Source of the DNA: Trametopsis cervina
Lineage: Eukaryota > Basidiomycota > Agaricomycetes > Polyporales > Irpicaceae
Length of the DNA: 64,000 nucleotides
Assembly: GCA_022385755.1 (NCBI GenBank)
Contig: MU278350.1
Coordinates: 501,965 to 565,964 of the forward strand
Direction: 5' to 3'
Of the stretch, positions 21,901-33,742 are shown piece after piece (within the stretch, counting starts at the first letter, position 1; each line of letters starts with the position of its first letter). The notes under the pieces were generated by a model. It was not told where the DNA came from. It saw only the letters and a program-made list of their open reading frames with translations, and searched no databases. The position numbers were made by a program, and so were the translations under genes.

Positions 21901-22468
21901 AAAGCTCAACAGTCTGTGCACGAATGTGAACAATGAGGTCAGCGTGAGATAACGCATTGAAAAGGGCAGGTACCTTTGCTCTCTGGAAGTCGTGTATCTT
22001 ATCGAGCTCCTTCTCTAGCAACGCGGTAAACTCGCGTTCGTCCTCCGAGTCCCATCTGTGTAGAGTCGTACGGTTCTGTGGCAATGCGAGACAGTGAGTT
22101 AGGCTGTTCAAGGTAAACGGTTCACAAATGCAGTTCGGCCGGTGCTCTGCTTAGCGCACAACAAGGCGACTCTGCCCGAGCCCCTACGTCACTCACGACC
22201 CTCAAGCGTACACTCAACGCATGGGAGCCTTGGGTGGTGTGCCCGGTTCGTGTGCGACAGCTGCAACGTCGTCCCGGCCGACATCATGTTTAGTAGTAGG
22301 CTGGACAGAGTAGACATACCTTAAGCTCCCTCTTCAGCTTGTTGTAATCAAGGTAGTATGAGCGCCATTCGCTGTATAGGTCGTTCTGTCAAGTAATTGG
22401 TCGTCAGATGTGCACACACGTTCGCTGCGCAAAGAAGACCTCACCGAGATCTTACGACCGAACTTCAT
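18909..22468 (-). CDS. VTC4: Vacuolar transporter chaperone 4, polyphosphate polymerase
   Basis: Catalytic subunit of the VTC complex, which makes inorganic polyphosphate from ATP and moves it into the vacuole. Start at 22468 gives [15 protein letters not shown], the first SPX helix. The SPX domain (to about 21430) includes LKRELK and [20 protein letters not shown] once introns are removed, interrupted by an acidic Asp/Ser/His-rich linker. The tunnel polymerase domain follows: [63 protein letters not shown] and [16 protein letters not shown], carrying the Arg/Lys/Glu residues that line the catalytic tunnel. A disordered acidic linker leads to the DUF202-like membrane domain (three helices, near 19210 to 18911), ending RLRQMVEE. 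About ten exons. SPX senses inositol pyrophosphates, so activity should follow phosphate status. Confidence 0.95.
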
Positions 22469-22700
22469 GGCGAGAGAAGAACACCAAGGTCGAGCACAAC
22501 CAAGCCCAAGAGAATGAAGAGTGAAGCAAAAAAGGAGAGGGGGAAAATTGAGGGACGCAGGAGGTTATGTTTTGGTGAGAGACGGATGCAGAACACACTC
22601 TCTCTCGGCGATCACATTTAGACGCCAGCCCCTTCATACATGCCCTAAACCGGTTATCTCATGAACGTGCGTCGCCTAATTGGTCTTCATCCACCGTTTA

Positions 22701-22716
22701 CGCGTGACGTCACGCG
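22701..22716. promoter_or_regulatory. Perfect 16-bp palindrome with TGACGTCA core
   Basis: CGCGTGACGTCACGCG is its own reverse complement and contains the consensus site of CREB/ATF-type bZIP factors. It lies about 235 bases upstream of VTC4. Function inferred only from sequence. Confidence 0.4.
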
Positions 22717-22721
22717 CAACA

Positions 22722-22757
22722 CACGTTACCGTCGTGTGGCCATTGATTCAGCACGTG
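22722..22757. promoter_or_regulatory. Candidate Pho4/NUC-1-type E-box pair upstream of VTC4
   Basis: CACGTT at 22722-22727 and CACGTG at 22752-22757. In yeast, VTC genes are Pho4 targets, and Pho4 binds CACGTG and CACGTT. The pair sits 255-290 bases before the VTC4 ATG. CACGTG also occurs by chance elsewhere in the window, so evidence is moderate. Confidence 0.4.
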
Positions 22758-23732
22758 TGTACGGAATGGACGAACGAGTGGAAGCACAGCACAAGACGGC
22801 TCAAGAAATTCGACATACAGTCCAAAAGATTCTTTTCACCAACAGGATGTGGTCTGAGAATCAGACCTCAGCATATCCGCGGAGCAGAGCTGAACAGCGG
22901 AGAGTACCAAGTCTTCAGCACATTGTGGATGGACAGACAGCACCAGGTAATGCAACGTTGATGAAGCACCGAGATGTAGCCAGAATGAGGGATCGATTCC
23001 AGACAATCCGAGGTTGTTTCAAATTATAGGGAGGTAGGGTGCTCATTGTTGCAAGATCACTCCGTCGTATCCTGGGAGCTGAAGGCCTGAGGTGTTCACT
23101 AACGTACCCGAGCATAGAGTAAGGTCGCGATACTCTACAGCATATAACGCACTTGAGGTGCCACAACGGCTATGATTATAAACGGTACATATCACGATCG
23201 TGCCGAAAGCTAAACTGTTCACTGATACTCCAAGAGGACAAAGTCAATTCTCTTGGGTGACCATTTGAAGTTCTATATCTCTAAGGCAAACACATATGCG
23301 TTGCACTGTCAGCAAGTGACTCGCGTTCCCATAAGGTGCAGACGAGCAGAATGAGCTTGTACGGAAGTTCCCTAATTAGTATACTTCGATTATGTCAGCG
23401 CCTGGCTATGTTTGGCGGCTTGCGGTCTCCACCTTGCTCTAACACGGTGCCAGGTATGCACACCACTGTCGATATATCACCATTCTACTCTAACGAGGTG
23501 GCAGCCAGTCATAGCATCCACACGTACAGCGCACGACAAGCTTCAGACAGCCTTCCAGCCTCTAATAAAGGAATATATGTTCCCCAGTCAGAGCGCCTAG
23601 TTTTGCAATATCCTCTGTACGCTGCAAAACTGTGCGTGCACGACTTCATTTCCCTCCACATGCCATAAGTGTCTGCAACGCCCCCTACGACTGTCTCGAC
23701 GACACCTCTGACCCTCTCTCTCGTCTGCCGCT

Positions 23733-26461
23733 ATGCGCTCGGGAGCCCCTCATCTCATCTTCCTCACCTTGTTCGTGATAAATTGTCTGCTGTGGTCACA
23801 GTCTCGATATACACAGGTCTCCACACAGCGCTCGGTACATCTCTCCTCTTTCGCCAAGCGGAGCATCGGAAACGACGGAGACGCTATAGGACTACAGTAT
23901 GGAAACCTGACGCTGCCAGTGGGTGTGAAGGAGGATCTCGTGCGTGTCCCGTTCTCCACTACCACCCATGACGCCGATTGACCAGATCGTGTGAGCAGTG
24001 CTACCCCTCCATCCTCCCGCTCGACCAGCAATGCGCCAACGTCCGTAATGAATGCAGCAAACCCCATACAGTGCTCTCACTTCCATACGCTGAGCGATAC
24101 TTCTGCTCGGATGTCCCGCTGCGCCCTGCGCTCTTCGCAGCCTACCTCGTCTGGATGTTCTTCCTCTTCTCAACTCTCGGCATCAGCGCGTCCGACTTTT
24201 TCTGCCCCAACCTCGGCACGCTTGCCCAGCTACTTGGTCTTGATGAGAATGTTGCAGGTGTGACGTTCCTCGCTTTCGGTAACGGAAGCCCCGACCTCTT
24301 CTCTACGTTCTCCGCTATGCGCGAGGACTCCGGCGGCCTCGCGATCGGCGAACTGCTCGGCGCCGCAGCATTCGTTACGTCGTGCGTCGTCGGTTCGATG
24401 TGCATTATCAAGCCGTTCCGCGTCGACCGCGCGCCATTTGTGAGAGACGTCGGCTTCTTCACCGTCGCCGTTGTGCTGCTCCTCGTCGTCCTGTGGGACA
24501 GCAAGATCGAAGCATGGGAAGCTGAGGGGCTGATTGCAGTCTACGTTCTGTATGTAGTTGTGGTCGTGGCTGGAAGCTGGTGGGAGCGCAGAAGGGCCAG
24601 ACGGCTGCTGCGAGAAGAGTTGATGCGCGACGAGTACAGAGAGGACGGTCTCCCAGATGTGTCTCTGATTGAGCCATACCACGATGATCGTGAGTACATA
24701 CACTCTATTTCTGCTAATATGTGCTTATATGTTCGCAGCTAACGTTGGGTCGATATCCCGCTCGTCGCTGTCACCATCCCTTCTCTCGCCTGCCAGTGCT
24801 CAGTCCCGAACACGCGCCATATCCGCCCCAGGCCCACCTCCCCGCCTCGAACTCGAACTTCCCGTGCGCCCCCAAACACGCTCCTCATCCCCCCACTCTC
24901 AAAGCGCGCTCTCGACGCCCCATCACAGCCAGATGCCCTCGTTCTCCCTCATCGGCGCTCTCGAGTTCCGTCGCGTCGTCAGTTCTCTCCAAGAACAAGC
25001 TGCCGGCTCCCGACTGAGCCTGTTTGAGAGCCCGCTGACACCCTACCCAGGCGGTCATTACCACAGCATGCGCTCGCACCGCACGTATTCCTCCTCGATG
25101 TCCCATTCCCGCGGACGCACACCCCTTTTTGAACGAGAACGCGATCCATGGGACGCTGCGCTCGGTGTTCCTCTTGAGCGGCGGGCATCGCAGATACTCA
25201 TCGATGGCGTTGACCCCGCCCCTGAACACCTGGACCCGCTCGTGCCCCCAATCATCTCGCGCACCCCCGCGTCACCTACTTCCTCCTCCGTCGCCGACGA
25301 ACCCGAAGTTGAGCTATTCGTCCCTCCCACTCGCCGTCAGCGGCTCTGGCGCACACTGGGCCAGGTCTATCACGTCCTCTTCCCTACTTTGCACAATTTC
25401 CGGTCTAAGTCTGCGCTGGGGATGATCGCCGCGGTGTTCGCGGCGCCGGCGGTTATGGCGCTCACGCTCACGCTGCCGGTGGTGGTGACGGATCATGAAG
25501 GGATAGTGTCCCCGATTGAGAAGCCGGACAACGCGGGACGGTTAGTGGACTTTGAGGAAGAGGGCGTGGCGAGGACGTTGATTGCGGAGGAGGAAGTCGA
25601 AGTGGAGATGCACGATCTGCGGTACAACAAGTGGCTCATGGCGGTGCAGTGTGTGTGCGGACCGTTGTTCAGCGTAGCGATCTTGTTTGGTGAGTCTGCG
25701 ACTATTGCACGATGTGATTATGTCCCGGCTGATAGGGTTTTGTGTGTAGATGGCACGAAGCACGAGCCCTGGCTGCTTTTGGCGGCTGGGATCGCTGGTA
25801 CTACCATTGGCATCCTTCTCATTGTGGTGGGAGGCAATGGGGAGATGCCTTCCGCACGACTGGCGCGGTGTACGATGGGCTTTATGGTAGCCATTGTCTG
25901 GATAATGGCAATCGCGGACGAAGTTGTCGAAGTGCTTCAGGTGGGTGGCTCTCGCTCGTCGATCGCTGAGCGCATCTCTCAACATGCTATCATTAGACAT
26001 TTGGCCTCATTTTTGGCTTGTCGGATGCCATTATTGGATTGACGGTGTTCGCAGTCGGTAACTCACTGGCCGATCTCGTAGCGAACATGAGCGTTGCTGT
26101 ACGTGCACATCCCACCTTCCGTTCCACATCTCTCTGATCATCCTGTCATTATCAGGTTTTCGCGCCCATCATGGGCTTCTCCGCGTGCTTTGGCGGGCCG
26201 ATGCTGAACATCCTCCTCGGAGTTGGCATATCAGGCACCTACATCATCAGCCAGACCTCAGAACATTATCTCCTCGAGTTCTCCACCACCCTGCTTATAA
26301 CGGGCGTAGGACTCCTCAGCATCCTCGTTACGACGCTCATCTTTGTCCCCTGGAACGACTACTTCTTACCGCGCAGCTGGGGCGTTGCGCTTATCATTGC
26401 GTATGCGTGTCTCATGATTGTGAATGTGGTTGTCGAGGTGAAGACGGGGGCGAGTTTCTGA
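23733..26461 (+). CDS. Sodium/calcium exchanger family membrane protein (CaCA superfamily)
   Basis: Cation/Ca2+ antiporter. Start at 23733 (MRSGAPHLIFLTLFVINCLL) gives a signal-anchor-like first helix. First intron 23940-23998 joins VGVKEDL to CYPSILPLDQQCANVRNECS. The alpha-1 repeat, NVAGVTFLAFGNGSPDLFST then LAIGELLGAAAFVTSCVVGS, carries the ion-coordinating Asn/Ser/Asp residues. A long polar cytosolic loop (about 24740-25330) separates it from the second half. The alpha-2 repeat is spliced from DAIIGLTVFAVGNSLADLVA plus IMGFSACFGGPMLNILLGVG. Ends VNVVVEVKTGASF at TGA 26459-26461. Organisation resembles yeast YDL206W and animal NCLX, so an intracellular membrane is likely, but localisation cannot be read from sequence. 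Confidence 0.9.
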
Positions 26462-27030
26462 TGCTTGGATTGTACATGATTGGGCTCATTCATTTCTGGA
26501 TATCTGGACTATGCTCTGCGTGCACCATGTTTTTATGTATTTCATTCGCACATATTTACCACATGCTAGACGTATACCTAGTCGCAATGCTAATCGAAGT
26601 CACGAAAGTAACGCTGTTAATAACGGAAGAACCTAATCATAAATACATACATTCGTTGTAACGACGTCAAAGGCTTCGTGGCCACAGATGAGCAAAGACT
26701 TGGGTAACCTCTCCACTCACCCACGATACGCAGGTCTGCTGAAACGTTCGACTGCTGTTTTGCCGTAAGTAGGGAGAACGAGGAACGTGAGCCGGCCCAG
26801 CTAGCCCACGCTTCCGCATCAGGAAAGGCCTCTCCATTGTTTGGCTCTCCATTTGGACAAGCGCCGTTCGTGCCTACCCATCTCAGCGTTCCGCCTCCAC
26901 GCCCCCGCCGACAACCTCAACCCACAACGACATCGCCGCCGCAGGTCGACAGGCTCAACAGCCTCCCTCGCGCCCCCAAGAAGCCACATAACCACCCATA
27001 TCGCACCGGTGTTGCTCTTCCTTGCCCGAC
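26462..27030. other. Intergenic stretch upstream of MAF1
   Basis: About 570 bases with the exchanger 3' UTR and the MAF1 promoter and leader. The last 150 bases before MAF1 are C-rich and pyrimidine-biased on the plus strand, a feature of many fungal promoters. No gene recognised. Confidence 0.5.
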
Positions 27031-28077
27031 ATGAAGTTCCTGGAGATCCCCGAGCTGGCGCGCCTCGCGCAGGCACTCACGCACGAAGGTCCTGAATGCT
27101 CTGTTCATACCCGAATAGAGGCATACAGCCTCAAGTCTGTGAACAAAGACAAGAAGCTCTTCCGTTCGCTCGAGACGACCTACAAGTCGGAGGCGTCGAA
27201 CTCACCTCCGCTCCCGTCGTTCATCTCGACCGACCGAGAGGAGATCACGCCTTTCGGTCCCATGTCAGATAAGGGCGCACGAAAGACGTTCCACCTCCTC
27301 ATCGCCACCCTCAACGCCGCCTTCCCCGACTATGAGTTCTCTGAGGCGAAGTATAAAGACTTCAACAAAGAGGCGAGTGGCGCGAGCGTGCTAAATGCGC
27401 TCAGCACTACCCTGGTGTCGCCCAACCGTGGCAATCTGGCGGCACCACGAACGTACTCTGCGTACCCGCCCACATCGTCTGGCTTCTTCCCATCATCTGT
27501 TCCCACCTCTTCGTCACCTCTTGACTTTGCCAAGCCAAGTCCGTATGCCCCGACAAAGACGGTGGCAGGCACCCACCCCTCTCTGTACCGTGTGCTCAAC
27601 GATGCCATTGGTCTGGATGATTGCGAGGTGTATTCTTATGAACCGGACGTCGAATACGACCCTCATGCCAATGACAGTGACGATGAAGAGGACGCAGCTT
27701 CCGTCGGGGACGAGGATTCGTCCGAAGAGGAGGAGCCCACTACGTTCCAATTCGACGACTATGATGTCGACGAGGCCCCTCGTCGGAGTGGATGGGGTGG
27801 TGCGGTTTCCAGTGACGAGTCGGACGAGTACACACCGCATATACGCATGAAGCGCAGAGGAGCATTGCTCTGGAGCTCGCACTGGTTCTTCTTGAACAAG
27901 AAGCTGAAGCGAATATTGTTCATCACCGTCTGGGCGCGGTCGAAGAACGCCACCTCGTGGATGGACCTGGACGATAGCTTCAGCTTCAGTAACGAAGCCA
28001 CGGCGGAGAGGTTCCGCGGCTGGGAGGGCGCTGTCGGTGCGGGTGCGAGAGCGCTGGGGCTGAGTGCCACTGTTTGA
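27031..28077 (+). CDS. MAF1: MAF1, repressor of RNA polymerase III transcription
   Basis: Target of TORC1 and PKA that, when dephosphorylated, binds Pol III and stops tRNA and 5S synthesis. Start placed at 27031 rather than three codons upstream because MAF1 proteins begin MKFLE; here MKFLEIPELARLAQAL. A-box region: CSVHTRIEAYSLKSVNKDKK. The B/C region follows a Ser/Pro-rich linker: FHLLIATLNAAFPDYEFSEA, LYRVLNDAIGLDDCEVYSYE, then, after an acidic insert, GALLWSSHWFFLNKKLKRIL. The tail is lineage-specific. It is one of the few genes here with no intron visible, and 349 residues long. Confidence 0.94.
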   Translation: MKFLEIPELARLAQALTHEGPECSVHTRIEAYSLKSVNKDKKLFRSLETTYKSEASNSPPLPSFISTDREEITPFGPMSDKGARKTFHLLIATLNAAFPDYEFSEAKYKDFNKEASGASVLNALSTTLVSPNRGNLAAPRTYSAYPPTSSGFFPSSVPTSSSPLDFAKPSPYAPTKTVAGTHPSLYRVLNDAIGLDDCEVYSYEPDVEYDPHANDSDDEEDAASVGDEDSSEEEEPTTFQFDDYDVDEAPRRSGWGGAVSSDESDEYTPHIRMKRRGALLWSSHWFFLNKKLKRILFITVWARSKNATSWMDLDDSFSFSNEATAERFRGWEGAVGAGARALGLSATV

Positions 28078-29140
28078 GCTGCTTCGTCCGCAAGTGAGTA
28101 TCTGTACATGCAGGACATGTCGGATATGAGACTTACCTCGTCTGTGGGGTCTGCCAGAGCAGCGGCGTCGCGGCCGACCTCAGATGCCACCTCGGTCGTA
28201 TACCTCCTTCTAAATCCTGGATATTTGTTTAACTTCTTGGACATTGCCCAACTATGGCCCACCTTTTTCGTGCTTCATTGTCTCTTCCTCTTCGCCTTGT
28301 ATTGATATTGGTATATATTCCGTCCCGGTTGTTAAGAATGTCTCATCATATCCTTGTCCTGGTGTTCTAATCTCTCCTATCCTTACCTCTAGTCACGACA
28401 AGCCTACTTTATTACGAGCATGCTCATCAATGGCGTATTCCATATTCGATTTGTCTGTGCGTGCGGACGTGAGTTACTTAGTCACAAGCTGGTAAGAATG
28501 CGGACGTACGTCTAATAATGTGCGTACAACTCGTGGAAACATAGTGTAAGTTCATTCATTCGGGTTAGGCAGCTTGGCGGCAAGCTGGGAGGGCATACTG
28601 TTGGACGCAGTCGCGCGAACGAAACGAGAGAAGGAGAGTCATTCTGAACCCTGCTTTTGCGGCGTTTGGAGCATGTCATGCAACAGCCTCCAGTAGAGTC
28701 ACATCTTATGAAGCTCTCTCAAGGTGCACTTGTGTGCATATCCCGCAGTCCTGCGGGCAGAGTTCAAACATGGGGACAAAGATGGTGGTAGAGTGGAAAC
28801 AAAGGTGTTTTTCCTGGTGTCAATGGAGAACTAATACACGTAAAAATTCAGCAGCCATGAGTCCTACCCCTTCCGCTGTTCACATCTCTCTTCACATCAC
28901 CTTGATGATCTTTCCATATCTGGATGAGGAGCCTCTGTCGACTCGGGCCGGAGTTGATCAGTTTGCCGCGAATCCGAGTCTCGACTTCTTCCAAGATACA
29001 GCACGACTGCCGCGACGGTGAGAGCCTTTCCCAGACACAAGAGTTAGAGTTGATATAATTTTAGTCTTTCCTTATATCTAAACGCTTTCTGATGCAATTC
29101 GACGCTACAGGATTGCTCGCAAAATATACCCAACCAGAGA
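28078..29140. other. Gene-poor stretch
   Basis: About 1.06 kb between MAF1 and the next plus-strand gene. A 95-codon frame at 28734-29021 could be a 5' exon of the downstream gene, but its splice to the next exon does not keep the frame in any phase I tried. No other feature seen. Confidence 0.45.
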
Positions 29141-30212
29141 ATGATACCCAAATTCGCGAATCCACATCTCCTCGTTCAAGCCTCCCAAACGGTGTCACGA
29201 GCGGACCTGGACGCAGAACACGACACCCCGATACTGGATGAAGAGGAGCACTCGACCAACGACGATGTGTTGAGGCTAGAACGACTATTGAAGCGTTCTT
29301 TAGGCGACCTACACATCGAGCAGGACCCACCGTCCCCAGATAGCCACAAAAGCAAGAAGCGGAAAAGCAAGAAGAATGATGAGGACGTCGAAGAGCAAGC
29401 GATAGAAGTGGAGGAGACTGTGTGTACGTGGCGAACTCCGGACATGAACGCTCACTCATGTCCGCCTTCAGCCTTCCGATTGTTCTCAAACACCGCACCG
29501 AAGCTGGTGTCACTCAAACCTAAGCCTGTATCTGTCATGAAGTGGGTCTTGATGAAGTACTCAACAATATGTCTGAAACTGATATCTGACAGAGTGGCGG
29601 AACGCTCATACGTCGACGACGATGCGGAGGCGTCTCAACGAGCGGAACGCGCAAGGGTGGCAGCGGTTGACTTCGATTGGATACTGGAACAATCGCTACA
29701 GCCATCATATGTGAGCACCATTGAGTTCTCACTGCTATGCTTTCCGTTAATTAGCGTGTCTCCCTCAGCCGTCTACGAGAAATGCGAAGAAAACTATGCA
29801 TCTTGTAATGGACACACCCGTAGACTATCTGCCGATGCTGGTCGTGGATATCCCGACACATAAATCTTCCTCATCAACGCTTCTCCCGCCCCCACCACGA
29901 CTTCCGAAGAAGGAACACCCCAGTCCTCACGACTTTCCTGCGGATAAAATATCATGCCCAGTGCTTTCCGCTCATGAACCATCAGACCACAAAACAAAGA
30001 GAAGACGATTCAGGCGGCGAGGCAAAACTGCGGAGGGGGGAGTCAAGAAACGACCGCCGCCAGCGTTTTTCCGGCCTTTGACGGAATGGGGCGGTAAAAG
30101 TGCTGGCTACGCTATGGGGTATGAGGGAAGTAGTCCTGCGCTGACAGAGGGTGCTCGACAACGGAAATATCGTCGCGATAGTATGCGAACTGGCGTTATG
30201 ACCAAGTGGTAA
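29141..30212 (+). CDS. Conserved basic/disordered protein, uncharacterised
   Basis: About four exons. Starts MIPKFANPHLLVQASQTVSR, though a 5' exon upstream cannot be excluded. A Lys-rich stretch (SHKSKKRKSKKN) resembles a nuclear localisation signal. Splicing from act gtg t at the donor gtacgt gives TVSFRLFSNTAPKLVSLKPK; then RVAAVDFDWILEQSLQPSY, and after the last intron PSTRNAKKTMHLVMDTPVDY, the Pro-rich LLPPPPRLPKKEHPSPHDFP, and the C-terminal block FFRPLTEWGGKSAGYAMGYE. Stop 30210-30212. The ends look conserved and similar proteins occur in other basidiomycetes as I recall them, but no function is known. Confidence 0.65.
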
Positions 30213-30429
30213 ACTCGGCTGCGTGGTAGGAAATCCCACCAGAAGATTCGGACGAGTGTGTTAGGGAGTGATTATACCATACAATTGAGCCTAGGTAATA
30301 TAGCGACGACAATACATATAGGTACGTTGTAAATGATTGTAGAGCTAGTGCGTTGAACCTTCAACAGTCCCGTAGGCTAGAGTTCCCCAAAATAAACAGA
30401 ATATAACGTCCAATCCCAGACAGAAAAAC

Positions 30430-32077
30430 TCAAACGTCCCGTGGTCCTGTAGTCTCAGCGAAAAGCTCATCGGCGAACTTTACGTTCTGCACCGTTTCGA
30501 TAGTGACGTTTGGGCCACCGTTTTTTGGTTTACTGGACTTCGCGGCTTCGGCAGATGGGTACTCAGCACCGCGGGCAAGCCACAGCCATTTGTAGCCTAC
30601 ATGGTACTTGATGGCTGTCCCCCAGCGACGGGCGAGGCCTTCTGTTCCGGCAGTATGGTCGTCTACAGCAGCTTCCCATCCTGGCCATTCATAATAACGT
30701 GGACCAGGGAGGCAATTACTACAGTGGGGGTGAGTCCCTGACTCTCTATTGAAATCCAAGTTACTCACAAGTGAACAAGTTTCGGTCTAATGACCTCGCC
30801 TTGGTGCGGTGTCGCCCACGTGTGTATCTGCACGCCCAGCTCGTCTGTATCGCTGGCATCGTCCTTCCCTGGCTCCAGGTTTGTGATATACATATCCGCC
30901 AGACAGCTCGATATTTCCCAGTCATAATGGAGGTGTTGGAACATTTTGGATTCGGGCGCGGTGCTTTCCATATACTGTATGATTGCCCACCAGTAGCTCT
31001 GGTCGCCAAGCGCGATGTTCTCATACTTCCCTGTGTGCCCGTCTGGGGCTCCAAACAGCGCACGGAATGCCGGGGGCGAGTATGCAGGAAGAGGTGAGGG
31101 TGTCGCAGCACGGTAGGCCGAGGAGTCCATCAAGCGGAGCCGCCGTAGGGCTTCCAAGTCCATTAACATGATGCACGAGCAGATCTTGTTGGCGTCAAAC
31201 CACTGAGGGGCGAACATCTCCGGATGCGTAGGCATAGAGATGATTGTCGACGAGGGCAGCGTATGAAGAAAATGTTCCCAGAGGAGATACGGGTCTGAAA
31301 TGAAGAAGGCGTCTGTGTCCACAAATACGGCCTTCTTCACCGATGATGGGAGTATCTCGTGTATAAAGAGCTTCATCAGACCGGCTGTTCGACAGTTCAG
31401 TGGTTATCTTACGCTGATGGATACCGAAGAACCTACGGGTGCCGGCTGCGTGCACACTGCTGATGGTGCCCTCACGCTGTATCCGTTCAAGCATCGCCTG
31501 CCACGTCGGACGATAAAATCGGACGAATACATCGTACCTTGGTCGCTTCACCAACCGGAGACGTTTCTCAAGGTATAACTGGGCTTGATCGTCGCAGATG
31601 ATATGGAAGTCCACCGGCCCGGAGGTGTACATGAGGATCGACTATAGGATGTTTGAGTACAATGCAATGAGACATGGATCTGCGTCGCACCTTGAGAAGA
31701 ATAGCACCCTCTGCTGCTGAATCTTCACCCCACATTATCAGAGCAAATGTCATAGGATCTGGCTTTCCGCTTGTCGGAGTCCCGGATGTTACATCCAAAC
31801 CGACGTTATGCGGTTCTGAGATATGGGTGGGATGTGTTACATGTTTAGGGAGATCGTTGTAGTGTCCGATAGGAGGACTTGAGGTCTCAGCTTGCCATGT
31901 ATCCGGTAAAGGCACACGTTCCTCTTTATTGAACGAGAGGAGCAATATAGGTATTGCTATGAGAAAGAAAATGCCCAGGAAAAGGAGCTGTCGGACAAGA
32001 ATAGGCCTCCTATTGAACTCCTTTGCACGTGTTCGCCAAGAGGGAATAAAGGGCACCCGATCCTCTGCGCCCGGCAT
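30430..32077 (-). CDS. Type II membrane glycosyltransferase, GT8-like
   Basis: Golgi-type glycosyltransferase. The chosen start at 32077 (MPGAEDRVPFIPSWRTRAKE) puts a short basic cytosolic tail before one signal-anchor helix (LVRQLLFLGIFFLIAIPILL); the in-frame Met at 32218 is an alternative. The catalytic domain begins FALIMWGEDSAAEGAILLKS and GPVDFHIICDDQAQLYLEKR. The metal- and nucleotide-sugar-binding DxD is in KKAVFVDTDAFFISDPYLLW. Later blocks: WFDANKICSCIMLMDLEALR, ALGDQSYWWAIIQYME and VQIHTWATPHQ. About five exons, stop 30430. The arrangement is that of GT8 relatives such as xylosyltransferase/LARGE-type enzymes; donor and acceptor are unknown. Confidence 0.82.
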
Positions 32078-33742
32078 TTTCAGCGTATGCGCCGCGTAGT
32101 AGAAAGAGAAATGCTGCACACGAGGGCGAGAAAAGACAGTGGAGGTGGAAAGAAAGGAGCGCGAAAGGCGCAGGGTAAGGGTGCCTATCCTCGCTGGCTT
32201 GGCATTAGAAAGGGACACTAGTTCTATAGGCCACGATCAATGTTTAAAAGGTGCCTATTTTGCATCGCATGCAGGCGCTTGTGTCAACGGCGATTGGCGA
32301 GCGGTGAGATTCTACGCGAACTCGGGTAGCGAATCTACGACGAATAGCAACGACTCTGCTAAGCCAACAGACCTCGATATGAATGGATGCAGTGTACTCG
32401 TCGTATACCGTTCAACGACAGCAGTTTCCCAATGCGACACTATAATATTGATGTTTGAAGTCAAATTAGTACAACGGCGCCCACAGGGAAGGAGAGCTTA
32501 TGCCGGACACGGTTCGCCTACTGGTGTTTCTTCTCCCACGTAAGCGAGCATCTTTCGGGAGCCAATCAATGCCCAGATACTTTCAATCAAGAGTCGTGAA
32601 AAGGGAGCCTATGAGCCGTGACATGTCTAACCAGAGACAAGCTACACGTTGCATATAAGCGTATACGACGGTCGATTGTATGGCAGTATTATCGTAGTGA
32701 GTCTGGGCTTGAGTCAACCGCTTGCAAACATGTGAGGTAATTCCTCTTCCCTCTGCATTCCTACGGCGTGAGCCGAGTCTCACAGATTATTTCTGGAAGT
32801 GAACGCTGACATACGCACATTGGGTCGGCAGCACTGAGGTGGAGTGCGGAATACCTGTTTTACAATTTCAATGGTTTGAGAACCTGGCATGGCGTAAGGT
32901 CGTCGTAACAAACGCTGCGGACGCAGTACCTGTCGCCGTCATAGGCATCATCCTCGTGTACTATCAATGTTAGCGGCTGTCCGTATGACCAAATTATATC
33001 TATAGCAGAACTTCCCATGACAATTTCGGCGGCGACGCCACATACGTTTGTATCGACGGCTATTCATACGCGCTCTGCCTTGCGGCTTTAATATCAGAAC
33101 GATGCCGTAGTGCATTGATCCTATCTGTCCTGGTGGTTGACCTTTTTGACTATAGGGGGAAGAAAAGTATCAAGGTTGTCGTCATGTTGTCCGCATGACG
33201 ATAAGACCACACACCCTTTTGGTATGTTATTGTGGGTTCTATATTTCTTGATTTAATGAACGTGTCGGACAGCACAAGGTGCGTTGCCGCTGTTTAAAGC
33301 AGAGCTTCATTTTAGACCGTAAGGGAGGACCATTGTGGATTTCGACAGCTCCTTGTTACCATCAGGGTTAACGAACACTTCTTTTGACCTCCTTCGCTTG
33401 GGCAGGGATCCAAGGCACATTCACGTCGACATACCGCCTGGAAAAACAATCCGTCAAACCTGTCAAGAAGTTGCTGGTGGAAGACATACCTCTCCACAGT
33501 ATTTGGAGCAACAACAGACTCCGAGGACGAATTCATAGGACGCCTGGGTATCCTTCTGCAGGTGGAGCTCGCGTATCGCATTGCGTACAACGGGGCCGGT
33601 AGAAATGGGGAGGCAACGACTGCGAGGCTTGGGTCAGAAAGCTATAAAAGCTGGTGAGGGAGGGTAGGAGGAAATTAACCACAAGCCCAACAGCCTAGTG
33701 GAATCCTGAGCACTCACGCAGTTCAATATCCAAACAACAGCC
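32078..33742. other. Long gene-free stretch upstream of the hydrophobin
   Basis: About 1.67 kb, the longest gap in the window. Frames such as 32139-32543 plus and 33312-33590 minus have no recognisable domain or splice logic. Contains the promoter of the glycosyltransferase and, at its right end, that of the hydrophobin including a TATA box. Confidence 0.5.
33643..33649 (+). promoter_or_regulatory. TATA box of the hydrophobin gene
   Basis: TATAAAA at 94-100 bases before the ATG, a position typical for highly expressed fungal genes. No comparable TATAAAA was noted this close to the other starts I examined. Confidence 0.55.

Larger units (their letters stand above)
22469..23732. other. Divergent intergenic region between VTC4 and the cation exchanger
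   Basis: 1.26 kb with no supportable gene. It contains candidate regulatory sites listed separately (a 16-bp palindrome, CACGTT and CACGTG) 230-290 bases upstream of the VTC4 start. A 122-codon plus frame at 22661-23029 has no recognisable domain and spans these sites. Confidence 0.55.

Noticed and set aside
22980..23000. GATCGATTCC resembling a tRNA B box
   Set aside because: No A box or acceptor stem can be paired around it.
22661..23029. 122-codon plus-strand frame upstream of VTC4
   Set aside because: No recognisable domain and it lies over the likely VTC4 promoter.
28734..29021. 95-codon frame as a 5' exon of the following basic-protein gene
   Set aside because: The GT after LPRR and the AG before the next exon do not keep the reading frame in the phase required.
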